Shown: positions 1 to 8,196 of the stretch, in pieces
How positions within the stretch are numbered: position 1 is the first letter of the stretch
How the letters are laid out: every line of letters starts with the position of its first letter
Assembly: GCA_900545325.1 (NCBI GenBank)
Contig: UQZE01000019.1
Location: 1-19,843, forward strand
Direction: 5' to 3'
Source: an uncultured Eubacteriales bacterium
GTDB lineage: Bacteria; Bacillota; Clostridia; Christensenellales; Borkfalkiaceae
Length of the DNA: 19,843 nt
Notes under the pieces: model-generated
Told to the model about the DNA's origin: nothing
What the model saw: only the letters and a program-made list of their open reading frames with translations
The model's database searches: none
Translations under genes and position numbers: made by a program

Positions 1-11
1 TCTTCCGATCT
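1..11. other. Residual Illumina sequencing adapter
   Basis: The first 11 bases, TCTTCCGATCT, are identical to the 3' end of the common Illumina TruSeq adapter (…GCTCTTCCGATCT). Being flush with the window start, this is most simply untrimmed adapter, so genomic sequence begins at about position 12. The reading frame of the first gene stays open across it by chance. Confidence 0.85.
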
Positions 12-797
12 GGCGTGATCACGACGAAAGTATACGCGAATTTCCTCGCGGCCCTCGGAAAGGAAACGTATACCGCGCCGGACGGAGAGCGGAAGGCGTG
101 CGAAGTCGTGTATTCCGAAATGGGCGAGGTCATAGACAGCGAGAACGAAACGGACGATTTTTTCATGGCCTTTCTCTCGCCGCTCGATAAAGACAATCCC
201 AAAGGCGAATACTGGGAGCTGAACCACGCGAAAAGCCCCTCTGCGGCGCAGAAAAACGCCGTTTCGCCGATCACCTATCTCGAATACATGGGCAAAAAGA
301 TCGTGTTCACGGGCGACGTCGTCGGCGAGCCGGCCGAACGCGTGATGGAAAATTACGAGGCGGGCGTTTACAACAATATGTTCTCCGACGGCGAGGGCGG
401 ATATTATTCCGTGAACTTCGAGGGCGGCGTGGACGTATATAAAGCGGCGCACCACGGCTCGGCCACGCACGGGAGCAATTCGGCGGCGTTCATCGAATTC
501 ATGCAGCCGAAATACGCCGTCGTGAGCGTGGGCGCGGGCAATTCCTACGGCTTGCCCGATGCCGACGTTTTGACAAGGTTTGAAAACGTCGGCGCCGCCG
601 TTTACAGAACGGACGTGAACGGCACCGTCGTGGTAACGATCGAACCCGAAGAGGAAAAGGAGGTTTCTCTCTTTCTGACCGCGCAGGACCAGACGGTGAA
701 CGACGGCGGCTTGGAAGAGGCCGCGGCCTATGCGGTGAGCAAACGTAAAATAAAGGTAAATTTCGTTGAGGGCTCATTAAATCGCTTGACAATTTGA
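12..797 (+). CDS. ComEC-like metallo-beta-lactamase-fold protein, 5' end missing
   Basis: About 261 C-terminal residues of a metallo-beta-lactamase-fold protein of the type found in the C-terminal domain of ComEC/Rec2 and its stand-alone relatives. Visible signatures are FTGD (strand ending in a metal-ligand Asp, codons near 297-311), AAHHGSATHGSN (444-479), AVVSVGAGNSYGLP (about 520-556) and a final YRTDVNGTVVV strand (603-635). A charged tail of about 45 residues follows. ComEC-type domains usually have YGHP where this protein has YGLP, so a likely metal-binding His is Leu here. No membrane segment lies in the visible part. The GTG at 15 is only the first in-frame start-like codon; the frame is open to the contig edge, so the real start is lost. 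The substrate is unknown; ComEC relatives act on DNA or nucleotides. Its stop codon lies inside the promoter of the next gene. Confidence 0.75.
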   Translation, partial: GVITTKVYANFLAALGKETYTAPDGERKACEVVYSEMGEVIDSENETDDFFMAFLSPLDKDNPKGEYWELNHAKSPSAAQKNAVSPITYLEYMGKKIVFTGDVVGEPAERVMENYEAGVYNNMFSDGEGGYYSVNFEGGVDVYKAAHHGSATHGSNSAAFIEFMQPKYAVVSVGAGNSYGLPDADVLTRFENVGAAVYRTDVNGTVVVTIEPEEEKEVSLFLTAQDQTVNDGGLEEAAAYAVSKRKIKVNFVEGSLNRLTI

Positions 798-814
798 CGC
801 GGCGGCGATAAAAT
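786..814 (+). promoter_or_regulatory. Promoter of the ABC transporter gene
   Basis: TTGACA at 786-791, a 17-bp spacer, and TAAAAT at 809-814, which is close to sigma-A consensus. It overlaps the last codons of the upstream gene and predicts a leader of about 50 nt before the ATG at 870. The AAGGTAAATTTC sequence occurs on both sides of it (753-764 and 846-857). Confidence 0.75.
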
Positions 815-869
815 ACTGAAAATCTCAAGAAAGGTAAGTAAATTTAAGGTAAATTTCCGAGGTAACAAC

Positions 870-3341
870 ATGCTGAGTTTGAAAAACATAGTCAAGGATT
901 ACGGGGAAGGGGAAAATAAAGTCGCGGCGCTCAAGGGCGTGAGCGTAGACTTCCGCCGCAACGAATTCGTTTCCGTCCTCGGCCCGTCGGGCTGCGGCAA
1001 AACGACGCTTCTGAACATCATCGGCGGGCTGGACCGCTATACGTCGGGCGATCTCGTGATCGAGGGAAAGTCGACGAAAAATTATACCGACAAGGATTGG
1101 GACGCGTACAGAAACAACAGCATAGGGTTCGTCTTTCAGTCCTATAACCTGATCCCGCACCAGACCATTCTCGCCAACGTGGAGCTCGCGCTCACGATTT
1201 CGGGGGTGGGCAAGGCGGAGCGCCGCGAACGCGCGCTCGCCGTACTCGAAAAAGTGGGGCTGAAAAATCAGGTCCACAAAAAGCCGAACCAGCTTTCGGG
1301 CGGGCAGATGCAGAGGGTGGCGATCGCCCGCGCGCTCATCAATAATCCCGAGGTTATCCTGGCGGACGAACCGACGGGCGCGCTCGATACCGAAACGAGC
1401 ATACAGGTCATGGAGCTTTTAAAAGAAGTCGCCAAGGACCGCCTCGTCATCATGGTAACGCACAACCCCGAACTTGCAAAAAAGTATTCCACCCGCATCA
1501 TACGCTTTCTCGACGGCGAAAAGGTGGACGACACCGATCCCTATACCGAGGACGAAGACTTCGTGCAGAAACGCGCGAAAAAGCCGAGAATGGGCTATAA
1601 GACGGCGTTTTCGCTTTCGCTCAGGAACTTGTTCAGCAAAAAGGCCCGCACGGCGCTGACGAGCATTGCGGGCAGCATCGGCATCATCGGCGTGGCGCTC
1701 GTGCTCGCGCTTTCCAACGGCTTTAACATCTACATGTCCCGCATGCAGACGGATACGCTGTCCGCGTATCCGCTCACCATTTCGGAAAGTTCGGTCGATC
1801 TGTCCTCTTTTCAGGACATCTACGAAAACGAAACGGTGGAGGAGTTCCCCGAACTCGACAACGTCTTCGTGCAGGAGGCTTTCGAAAAGCTGACGGGCAT
1901 GCTCAAGGCGAACGACCTGCTCGGCGAGAACGACGACGGCGTGAGCTTTCTCGACTATCTCAAACAGCTGGATCCCGAACTGTATTATTCCATACAATAC
2001 GATTACGGGTTCGATATGAATAAATACGTGTTTTCGGACATCACCATCAACGAAAGCGAGAATTTTTCCGCGATAGACACCGTCGTGCAGATGCTCGAGG
2101 CAAGTTTCGAGGGAATGCTCACTTCGAGCGAGATCGGCAGCATGATCAGCGTGGAAACGATACGCTCTTATATCCCCACCATTACGGAAATGCCCGACAG
2201 CGAAGATCTGATCAAGGAGCAGTACGACCTTATTTACGGCGACTGGCCGACGTTCAGGGACGAGGATTACAACCAGGTCGTGCTCGTCGTGGACCAGTAT
2301 AACAGAATCAGCGACATCACCCTGCTGCTCCTCGGCTACGTGGGGGGCACGGTGAACGAAAAGGGCGATTTTTCCTTCGACGGCACGACGGAAATAGACT
2401 TTTCGGAGATCGTGGGCAAAGATAAATTGTATCTGGCGGACAACTCTCTCGCCTACGTGGAGGCGCCCGACGGCTATCACACTAAGGTGCAGCCTTCGGC
2501 TGCGGCCGACCGCGAAGGATTTGAAAAGCTCGATATCGTGGGCGTGGTCCGCGTCAAGGAAAACGTGGACAGCGGCGTGCTGGATACGGGCATCGCATAT
2601 ACGACGGCGCTCACCGAGCACGTGCTGGAAATGAACAAGGACAGCGAGCTCGTGCAGAAGGTGCAGAACGGTGAAAGGGTGGAAATCATCAACGACATGC
2701 TCGCTTCCAACCCCGATTCCGATTATTACAAGACGCCGTATTCGCTGCGGATGCTCGCGGGCAACAGCGTGCCCGCCACGGTCAGCGTTTACGCGCGCGA
2801 TTTCGACAGCAAAAAGGTCATCAAACAGCATATAGACAACTGGAACGCCCAGTTTGAGGAGGGCGACGAACGCATTATCGCGTATTCCGACATGATGGAT
2901 ATGATGTTCGGCATGCTCAATACCATGGTCAACGCCGTCAGCTACGTGCTTATCGCGTTCACGTCCATCTCGCTCGTCGTATCCAGCGTCATGATCGGCA
3001 TCATCACCTATATATCGGTCGTCGAACGCACGAAGGAGATCGGCGTGTTGCGCTCGCTCGGTGCCTCTAAATTCGATATCGCCAACGTATTCAACGCGGA
3101 AACCTTCCTTATCGGCCTGTTCGCGGGGCTGATCGGCATAGGCGTTACCTACCTTTTGTCGATCCCGCTCAATCTGATTTTAGGTTCGCTGATTGCGGAC
3201 GTGGGGTCGCTCGTCATTTTGAAGCCGCTGCACGCGCTGCTGCTCGTGGTCATCAGTTTCGTGCTGACGCTCATAGCGGGGCTGATCCCCGCGCGGATCG
3301 CGTCCAAGAAAGATCCCGTCGTCGCCTTGCGGACGGAATAA
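870..3341 (+). CDS. MacB/FtsX-type ABC transporter, ATPase fused to permease
   Basis: An 823-residue protein with ATPase and permease in one chain. Residues 1-225 are the nucleotide-binding domain: Walker A GPSGCGKTT (about 39-47), signature LSGGQMQRVAIARAL (about 142-156), Walker B VILADEPTGALD (about 162-173) and the switch His in MVTHNPE. The permease part begins with a membrane helix at about 260-285 (ALTSIAGSIGIIGVALVLAL). A very large extracytoplasmic region of roughly 390 residues follows, then the FtsX domain with three more helices (about 685-715, 745-780, 785-810) and the typical ERTKEIGVLRSLGAS loop. MacB-like systems are mechanotransmission pumps that export peptides, lipoproteins or drugs, or act in envelope-stress sensing, rather than importing solutes. 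The start is set by GAGGTAAC 8-10 nt upstream. It is monocistronic, between its own promoter and a terminator. The substrate cannot be deduced, and no two-component genes lie nearby. Confidence 0.92.
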   Translation: MLSLKNIVKDYGEGENKVAALKGVSVDFRRNEFVSVLGPSGCGKTTLLNIIGGLDRYTSGDLVIEGKSTKNYTDKDWDAYRNNSIGFVFQSYNLIPHQTILANVELALTISGVGKAERRERALAVLEKVGLKNQVHKKPNQLSGGQMQRVAIARALINNPEVILADEPTGALDTETSIQVMELLKEVAKDRLVIMVTHNPELAKKYSTRIIRFLDGEKVDDTDPYTEDEDFVQKRAKKPRMGYKTAFSLSLRNLFSKKARTALTSIAGSIGIIGVALVLALSNGFNIYMSRMQTDTLSAYPLTISESSVDLSSFQDIYENETVEEFPELDNVFVQEAFEKLTGMLKANDLLGENDDGVSFLDYLKQLDPELYYSIQYDYGFDMNKYVFSDITINESENFSAIDTVVQMLEASFEGMLTSSEIGSMISVETIRSYIPTITEMPDSEDLIKEQYDLIYGDWPTFRDEDYNQVVLVVDQYNRISDITLLLLGYVGGTVNEKGDFSFDGTTEIDFSEIVGKDKLYLADNSLAYVEAPDGYHTKVQPSAAADREGFEKLDIVGVVRVKENVDSGVLDTGIAYTTALTEHVLEMNKDSELVQKVQNGERVEIINDMLASNPDSDYYKTPYSLRMLAGNSVPATVSVYARDFDSKKVIKQHIDNWNAQFEEGDERIIAYSDMMDMMFGMLNTMVNAVSYVLIAFTSISLVVSSVMIGIITYISVVERTKEIGVLRSLGASKFDIANVFNAETFLIGLFAGLIGIGVTYLLSIPLNLILGSLIADVGSLVILKPLHALLLVVISFVLTLIAGLIPARIASKKDPVVALRTE

Positions 3342-3343
3342 AA

Positions 3344-3378
3344 AAGAAAAAGGGGTTCCGCGGGAACTCCTTTTTTAC
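3344..3378 (+). terminator. Rho-independent terminator of the ABC transporter gene
   Basis: A stem GGGGTTCC/GGAACTCC (one G-U pair, tiny GCG loop) is flanked by A-rich sequence and a run of T's, a few bases after the stop codon at 3341. The A/T flanks make it partly symmetrical, so it may also act on the convergent glyS transcript. Confidence 0.85.
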
Positions 3379-3384
3379 TTTCAG

Positions 3385-3412
3385 AAACGCCCCCGAATTT
3401 TCGGGGGCGTTT
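3385..3412 (-). terminator. Hairpin between convergent genes, probably glyS terminator
   Basis: A near-perfect 13-bp stem (AAACGCCCCCGAA with its complement) with a minimal loop, 10 bp past the glyS stop. It is GC-rich with short T runs on both sides, so it is probably bidirectional. With the hairpin at 3344-3378 it separates the two convergent genes. Confidence 0.7.
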
Positions 3413-3422
3413 GCCGTTTGCG

Positions 3423-4805
3423 TTAAAGTTTTATCGCCTTTTGAATGAAGGGGGCGACTTCGTCCGCCGGCAGACGGATCTGGCTCATGGTGTCGCGGTC
3501 GCGCACGGTAACGGTGCCGTCTTCGAGCGTGTCGAAGTCGACGGTTACGCAGAACGGCGTGCCGATCTCGTCCTGTCTGCGGTAGCGTTTGCCGATGGAG
3601 CCGGCCTCGTCGTAGGCGCACATAAATTCCGAAGAGAGCTTTTTATAGATTTCCTTCGCCTTTTCGGAAAGGTTCTTCTGCAGGGGCAGAACCGCGCACT
3701 TGTAAGCCGCGAGAGCGGGGTGGAAGTGCATGACCACGCGCGTTTCGCCGTTTTCGAGCGTTTCCTCGTCATACGCCTCGGAGAGCACGGCAAGCATCAG
3801 CCTGTCCGCGCCGATGGAGTATTCTATTACGTAGGGTATATACTTTTCGCCCGAAACGGGATCGGTGTAGAGCATGCTCTTTCCCGAATATTCCTGGTGG
3901 CGGGAAAGGTCGTAGTCCGTTCTGTTGTGTATGCCGTTGAGTTCCGACCAGCCGATGGGGAAGAGGTACTGTATGTCGCAGGCGGACTTTGCGTAGTGCG
4001 CCAGCTTGTCGTGGTCTTTAAAGCGCAGATGTTCGGGCTTGAAACCGAGCGAGATTACGAAATCCCACGCCTTTTTTTTGTATTCCTCGTAATATTCGTG
4101 GTCGGTGCCTTCCTTGCAGAACCACTGATGCTCCATCTGCTCGAACTCTATGGTGCGGAAAATGAAGTTGCCGGGCGTTATCTCGTTGCGGAAGGCCTTG
4201 CCCACCTGCGCGATGCCGAAAGGCACCTTGGCGCGCGTGGTGCGCTGCACGTTCAAAAAGTTCACGAATTCGCCCTGCGCCGTTTCGGGGCGGAGGTAAA
4301 TTTTGTTCTGCCCCTCTTCGGTTACGCCGCGGGAAGTTTCGAACATCATGTTGAACTGCCGGATCGGCGTAAAGTTGCTTTTGCCGCATTTCGGGCAGCA
4401 GACTTTATGCTCCTTGATGTAGTTTTCCATCTCTTCGTTGGTCATGGTGTCGGGATTGACCGCGCCGTGCGAATGCGCCTCGATGAGGGTGTCCGCGCGG
4501 TGGCGCGTCTTACATTCCTTGCAGTCCATTTTCGGATCGGAAAAGGACGCCGTATGGCCGCTCGCGTCCCAGACGCGCGCGTTCATTAAAATGGCCGCGT
4601 CCACGCCGTAGGAGTTGTCGCTTTCCTGCACGAATTTTTTCCACCAGGCGCGTTTGATGTTGTTTTTGATCTCCACGCCTACGGGGCCGTAGTCCCATGT
4701 GTTGCCCATACCGCCGTATATTTCGCTGCCGGGAAATATGATCCCGCGGCTCTTACAGAGGTTGACCAGCTTTTCCATTGTTACAACGCTTTTTTTCTCT
4801 TCCAT
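3423..4805 (-). CDS. glyS: Glycyl-tRNA synthetase, single-chain dimeric type
   Basis: A 460-residue class II aminoacyl-tRNA synthetase that charges tRNA-Gly. This is the one-chain alpha2 enzyme (glyQS/GRS1 type), not the alpha2-beta2 GlyQ+GlyS enzyme. It opens with MEKLVNLCKSRGIIFPGSEIYGG, contains WDYGPVG near residue 40, and has class II motif 2 FRNEITPGNFIFRTIEFEQ (205-223) and motif 3 GADRLMLAVLSEAYDE. A CxxC pair at 95/98 and a second at 137/140 suggest a zinc-binding insertion. The C-terminal 100 residues form the anticodon-binding domain (HPALAAYKCAVLPL…, RRQDEIGTPFCVTVD). The ATG at 4805 has AAGGA about 8 nt upstream. It is divergent from glnS, with a leader too short to hold a T-box, so tRNA-sensing control by that route is unlikely. 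Confidence 0.97.
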   Translation of the reverse strand: MEEKKSVVTMEKLVNLCKSRGIIFPGSEIYGGMGNTWDYGPVGVEIKNNIKRAWWKKFVQESDNSYGVDAAILMNARVWDASGHTASFSDPKMDCKECKTRHRADTLIEAHSHGAVNPDTMTNEEMENYIKEHKVCCPKCGKSNFTPIRQFNMMFETSRGVTEEGQNKIYLRPETAQGEFVNFLNVQRTTRAKVPFGIAQVGKAFRNEITPGNFIFRTIEFEQMEHQWFCKEGTDHEYYEEYKKKAWDFVISLGFKPEHLRFKDHDKLAHYAKSACDIQYLFPIGWSELNGIHNRTDYDLSRHQEYSGKSMLYTDPVSGEKYIPYVIEYSIGADRLMLAVLSEAYDEETLENGETRVVMHFHPALAAYKCAVLPLQKNLSEKAKEIYKKLSSEFMCAYDEAGSIGKRYRRQDEIGTPFCVTVDFDTLEDGTVTVRDRDTMSQIRLPADEVAPFIQKAIKL

Positions 4806-4839
4806 GAACTTGTCCTTACTTGTTTTTTCTCTCTTTGCT

Positions 4840-4868
4840 ATTTTATGTCAGTTTTCCGTTTAAGTCAA
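4840..4868 (-). promoter_or_regulatory. Promoter of glyS
   Basis: Read on the minus strand: TTGACT (4868-4863), a 17-bp spacer, and TAAAAT (4845-4840). Transcription should start near 4833, leaving a leader of only about 28 nt before the glyS ATG. Confidence 0.75.
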
Positions 4869-4938
4869 GCGAATGCGCCTTTCCGCCGAAAAAAACGCCG
4901 AAAATTTGCCGATTTCGCTTTTTTATTTTGTAAAAGTG

Positions 4939-4947
4939 TGCTATACT
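4939..4947 (+). promoter_or_regulatory. Extended -10 promoter of glnS
   Basis: TGCTATACT is an extended -10 element (TGn plus TATACT). At the -35 spacing there is only a run of T's, which fits an extended -10 promoter that does not depend on a strong -35. The predicted leader is about 27 nt. Confidence 0.65.
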
Positions 4948-4980
4948 GAATAAAAATCTTTCTACGGCAGGTTGAAAACC

Positions 4981-6603
4981 ATGGCAGAAACGACGAATTT
5001 TATCGAACAGATCATCAACGAAGAACTTGAAAGCGGCAAGGTGAGCGGCGTTTATACCCGTTTTCCGCCCGAGCCGAACGGATATCTGCATATCGGCCAC
5101 GCGAAGAGCATGTGCATCAACTTCGGCATCAAGGAAAAATATCATGGTAAATGCAACCTCTTTTTCGACGACACCAACCCGTCCAAGGAAAAGACGGAGT
5201 TCGTGGACGCCATCAGAAACGATATCCGCTGGCTGGGGTTCGAATGGGATAAAGAAACCTACGCCTCCGACTTTTTCGAACAGATTTACGGTTATGCCGT
5301 ACAGCTCATAAGGGAGGGCAAGGCTTTCGTCTGCGACATGAGCGCGGCGGAGATCAGCGCTTCGCGCGGTTCTCTCACCGAGGGCGGAAAGGAAAGCCCG
5401 TGGCGGAACAGGAGCGTCGGGGAAAACCTGAAACTCTTTGAGGAAATGCGCGCGGGAAAATATGCCGACGGCGAAAAATGCCTGCGGGCGAAGATAGATA
5501 TGGCCTCTCCCAACATCAATATGCGCGATCCCGTCATTTACAGGATACTGCGCCGGACGCACCACAGAACGGGGGACGCGTGGTGCATTTATCCGATGTA
5601 CGACTATGCTCACCCCGTCTGCGATTACCTGCAGGGAGTAACGCATTCCATCTGTACGCTGGAATTTGAAGATCACCGCCCGCTGTACGACTGGGTGGGG
5701 ATAAACCTCGGTTTTTCGCCAAAGCCCCGCCAGATAGAATTCGCGCGGCTCAACGTGAGCAACCTCGTCATGAGCAAGCGTTATCTGAAAAAACTCGTGG
5801 AGGACGGCTCCGTAGAGGGGTGGGACGACCCGCGTATGCCCACGCTTTCGGGCCTGCGCAACCGCGGCGTGCCGGCAGAGGCTCTCAAGGACTTCTGCGC
5901 GCGCGTAGGCGTGTGCAAGGCCAATTCCGAAGTGCAGATTTCCTATTTCGAGGCGTGCGTGAGAGAATATCTCAACCTGCATGCAGAACGGGCCATGGCG
6001 GTGCTGAAACCGCTGAAACTCGTCCTCAGGGATTACGAGGGGGAGGAGACGCTCGACTTCGACGTCAACCCCAACGACGGGGAAAAGCGCACGCGCAAAA
6101 TAACCTTTTCCAAAGAACTCTATATCGATGCGGACGACTTTTCGCTGGCGCCTCCGCCCAAATACTTCCGCCTGAAAAAAGACGGATACGTCCGTTTGAA
6201 AAACGCGTACATCATACATTGCGAGGACGTCGTTTTCGGCGAGGACGGCAGCGTGAAGGAATTGATCTGCACGCATATTCCCGAATCGAAGAGCGGCAAC
6301 GATACGTCGGGCATAAAAGTCAAAGGCGTGATACAATGGGTGAACGCGAAGGACGCGGTGGACGTCGAGATCAGAAAATACGATCATTTGTTAAAAGACG
6401 AAGAATACGCGGGGCAGGATTTTTCCGAGCGCATGAACGTAAATTCGGTGCATAAATTTGCGGGCAAGGTCGAACCGTACGTGATGGAAAGCGAGGCGAA
6501 GCCCTTCCAGCTCATGCGCGTCGGCTACTATAAAAAACTCGTGAGCAACGGGAAAACGGTGCTTTCGGAGATCGTGTCCCTCAAAGACAATTTCAATAAA
6601 TGA
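4981..6603 (+). CDS. glnS: Glutaminyl-tRNA synthetase
   Basis: A 540-residue class I synthetase that charges tRNA-Gln directly. The nucleotide-binding HIGH motif is exact at residues 37-40 (PPEPNGYLHIGH), and the KMSKS loop reads VMSKR at 263-267. The internal block LRRTHHRTGDAWCIYPMYDY followed by THSICTLEFEDHRPLYDW is diagnostic for GlnRS and separates it from GluRS. The C-terminal half holds the beta-barrel anticodon-binding domains. I chose the ATG at 4981 (GGCAGG ends 9 nt upstream) over the in-frame TTG at 4972, which overlaps that ribosome-binding region. Many Bacillota lack GlnRS and make Gln-tRNA through GatCAB; its presence fits those Clostridia that have the direct enzyme. The gene stands alone after its promoter and is divergent from glyS. 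Confidence 0.97.
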   Translation: MAETTNFIEQIINEELESGKVSGVYTRFPPEPNGYLHIGHAKSMCINFGIKEKYHGKCNLFFDDTNPSKEKTEFVDAIRNDIRWLGFEWDKETYASDFFEQIYGYAVQLIREGKAFVCDMSAAEISASRGSLTEGGKESPWRNRSVGENLKLFEEMRAGKYADGEKCLRAKIDMASPNINMRDPVIYRILRRTHHRTGDAWCIYPMYDYAHPVCDYLQGVTHSICTLEFEDHRPLYDWVGINLGFSPKPRQIEFARLNVSNLVMSKRYLKKLVEDGSVEGWDDPRMPTLSGLRNRGVPAEALKDFCARVGVCKANSEVQISYFEACVREYLNLHAERAMAVLKPLKLVLRDYEGEETLDFDVNPNDGEKRTRKITFSKELYIDADDFSLAPPPKYFRLKKDGYVRLKNAYIIHCEDVVFGEDGSVKELICTHIPESKSGNDTSGIKVKGVIQWVNAKDAVDVEIRKYDHLLKDEEYAGQDFSERMNVNSVHKFAGKVEPYVMESEAKPFQLMRVGYYKKLVSNGKTVLSEIVSLKDNFNK

Positions 6604-6635
6604 CGTTCCGTTCTTGTGCAAAAGGACGGACGCAG

Positions 6636-6664
6636 TTGACAATTTTTCCGATTTTGTATATACT
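6636..6664 (+). promoter_or_regulatory. Promoter of the CvpA-family gene
   Basis: TTGACA (6636-6641), a 17-bp spacer, and TATACT (6659-6664): a near-consensus vegetative promoter about 40 bp before the start codon at 6705. Confidence 0.85.
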
Positions 6665-6704
6665 GATATAAATAAAAGCAAATATTATATCGGATAGGTG
6701 TGTG

Positions 6705-7397
6705 ATGTTAAATAATCTGCTCATAGCGACGGGAACGATCGTCGATCTCGCGATCGCCGCCTTGCTGCTTATCGTCGCCGTAGTCGGTTTTTGCACCGGC
6801 TTTATGAAAAACGGGCTCAACAATCTGTTTTTTGCGGCGAAAATAGTGGTGATAGCGCTCCTCGTTCCCGTGCTCAACAAAATAAGTTTTATCGCGGATA
6901 TGATCTCGGCGCTGGGCGGCGCGTTCGACTTTATCGGCAGCGCCGAAACGCAGAACGCGATCGCGGGCGTCATTATCGGCGCGGCGGAAGCGATCGTATT
7001 GTTTATTCTTCTCAGCGTCGTATTCGGAATTGTGAAATGGCTGCTCCGCAAGCTTGCGCCCAAACGCGGCATACTCAAACTGATAGACAGAATTTTGGGC
7101 GCGGTATTCGGCGTCGCCCTTTACGGGGTGCTGTTCCTCGGCATTCTCGGCGTGGTCGGCACGATCGACGATGAAAAAGTGCAAAGCGCCTTGAGAGGCA
7201 GCAAGTTTCAAAGCATCAATTTCATGCAGGATTTCTGCGATAAAAACCTCAATCTCGGCGATCTGATAAAGGATTTGAGCGAAAAGCTGCCCGACGGCGG
7301 CGGGGACGGTTCGCCCGAAACGCCCGGAGACGGAGAGGAAACGCCGGGCGGGGACGATGCGCCCGAAGTTCCCGAAGAGCAGGGCGGCGCGGCGTAA
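6705..7397 (+). CDS. CvpA-family membrane protein with acidic Pro/Gly tail
   Basis: A 230-residue protein with four predicted membrane helices (about 12-31, 40-57, 90-111, 130-153). Two blocks match the CvpA (colicin V production) family: an N-terminal D-x-A…GFCTGFMKNGL segment and the second-half block KLAPKRGILKLIDRILGAVFG, where family members have LDRxxGxxFG. CvpA proteins are inner-membrane proteins linked to envelope homeostasis and bile or salt tolerance; the mechanism is not settled. After residue 195 the protein ends in a low-complexity acidic tail of Gly, Pro, Glu and Asp, which is not part of the usual family domain. I prefer ATG 6705 (AGGTG at 6696-6700) to the adjacent GTG at 6702. 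It is monocistronic between a strong promoter and a strong terminator. Confidence 0.8.
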   Translation: MLNNLLIATGTIVDLAIAALLLIVAVVGFCTGFMKNGLNNLFFAAKIVVIALLVPVLNKISFIADMISALGGAFDFIGSAETQNAIAGVIIGAAEAIVLFILLSVVFGIVKWLLRKLAPKRGILKLIDRILGAVFGVALYGVLFLGILGVVGTIDDEKVQSALRGSKFQSINFMQDFCDKNLNLGDLIKDLSEKLPDGGGDGSPETPGDGEETPGGDDAPEVPEEQGGAA

Positions 7398-7402
7398 AAT
7401 AA

Positions 7403-7431
7403 AAAAAGACGGACTTTTTGTCCGTCTTTTT
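7403..7431. terminator. Bidirectional terminator between convergent genes
   Basis: A perfect 12-bp stem (AAAAAGACGGAC and its complement, loop TTTTT) with A-tract and T-tract ends, so it works in both directions. It serves the CvpA-family gene on plus and the lipoprotein gene on minus. Confidence 0.9.
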
Positions 7432-7440
7432 CCGTACTTT

Positions 7441-8100
7441 TCAAAATACGTCCTTCGCCGCCAGGATCTCGCCGCTCGCACCGTCGATCAGCAGGGCGCG
7501 CGTTCTGCCGCTTGCGTCGATCAAGCCCATATACCAGTATGCTTTGCCGTTTCTGACGAGGATCTTCGCGCGGATTTCGCCGTTGAAGATATTGTTCTGC
7601 ATATAGCCGTCCACCAACGCTTTCTGATTTGCGTAGAGCGCGTCCAGCGCGCCGCTCAGGGAAAGGGTGTTTTCGGGGAGGGCGGTTTTCATGGTAACGG
7701 TCTCCCTGTTTCCGTTTTCCGTTACGATTATTTCGAATTCGTTCGTTTCGGGGCGCGCTTCGAAAACGGCGTTCATGCCGAACGTTACGGGGTTGAGCCC
7801 GAATTTTTCCGTAAGGGCGGAGCCCGTAAAGGAAATTTCGGCGGTGATCTCCGCTTCGTCCTCGGTTTCGCTGAGAAGCGTAACCACCAGTTCGTCGCGC
7901 AGAGCGCCCGCCTTGCCGTCGTGCTTTTTCTCTTTTTCGGCAAAGCCGCTCCTGGCGCGGAGCGAATAGTGTTCGCTTTCGCCGTAAAAAACGTTTTCCG
8001 TCAGCTCGCTGACGTAGGGAAGCAGTCTGTTTTCCTTCGCGCACGCGCTGAATAACAGGCAAACGCTCAGCACGGCGATCAAAATAAGCGATTTTTTCAT
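7441..8100 (-). CDS. Putative secreted lipoprotein
   Basis: 219 residues. The N-terminus is a lipoprotein signal: KK at 2-3, a hydrophobic core, and LLFSAC with Cys20 as the probable lipidated residue, so it should sit on the outer face of the membrane. The mature part is charged and beta-rich, with no family I recognise. The C-terminal block (AKILVRNGKAYWYMGLIDASGRTRALLIDGASGEIL) resembles PepSY-like or other small beta-meander modules ending in D-x-x-SGEIL, but this is only a resemblance. The gene is convergent with the CvpA-family gene and divergent from the 8265 gene. No convincing promoter was found in the upstream 160 bp on this strand. Confidence 0.75.
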   Translation of the reverse strand: MKKSLILIAVLSVCLLFSACAKENRLLPYVSELTENVFYGESEHYSLRARSGFAEKEKKHDGKAGALRDELVVTLLSETEDEAEITAEISFTGSALTEKFGLNPVTFGMNAVFEARPETNEFEIIVTENGNRETVTMKTALPENTLSLSGALDALYANQKALVDGYMQNNIFNGEIRAKILVRNGKAYWYMGLIDASGRTRALLIDGASGEILAAKDVF

Positions 8101-8196
8101 AACGGTAAATCTTATGCGGACAAAGTCTTGCGTATGCCGTTTTGCCCGAAATTTGCAAAAAATATCCGTTTCGCACCTCGAAAAATAAAAAATAAC

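Noticed and set aside
4972..4980. TTG start for glnS
   Set aside because: It would overlap the ribosome-binding region; the ATG at 4981 has proper spacing and matches the usual GlnRS beginning.
4806..4980. T-box or other riboswitch in the glyS/glnS intergenic region
   Set aside because: The promoters lie within 40 bp of each start, so there is no room for an aptamer.
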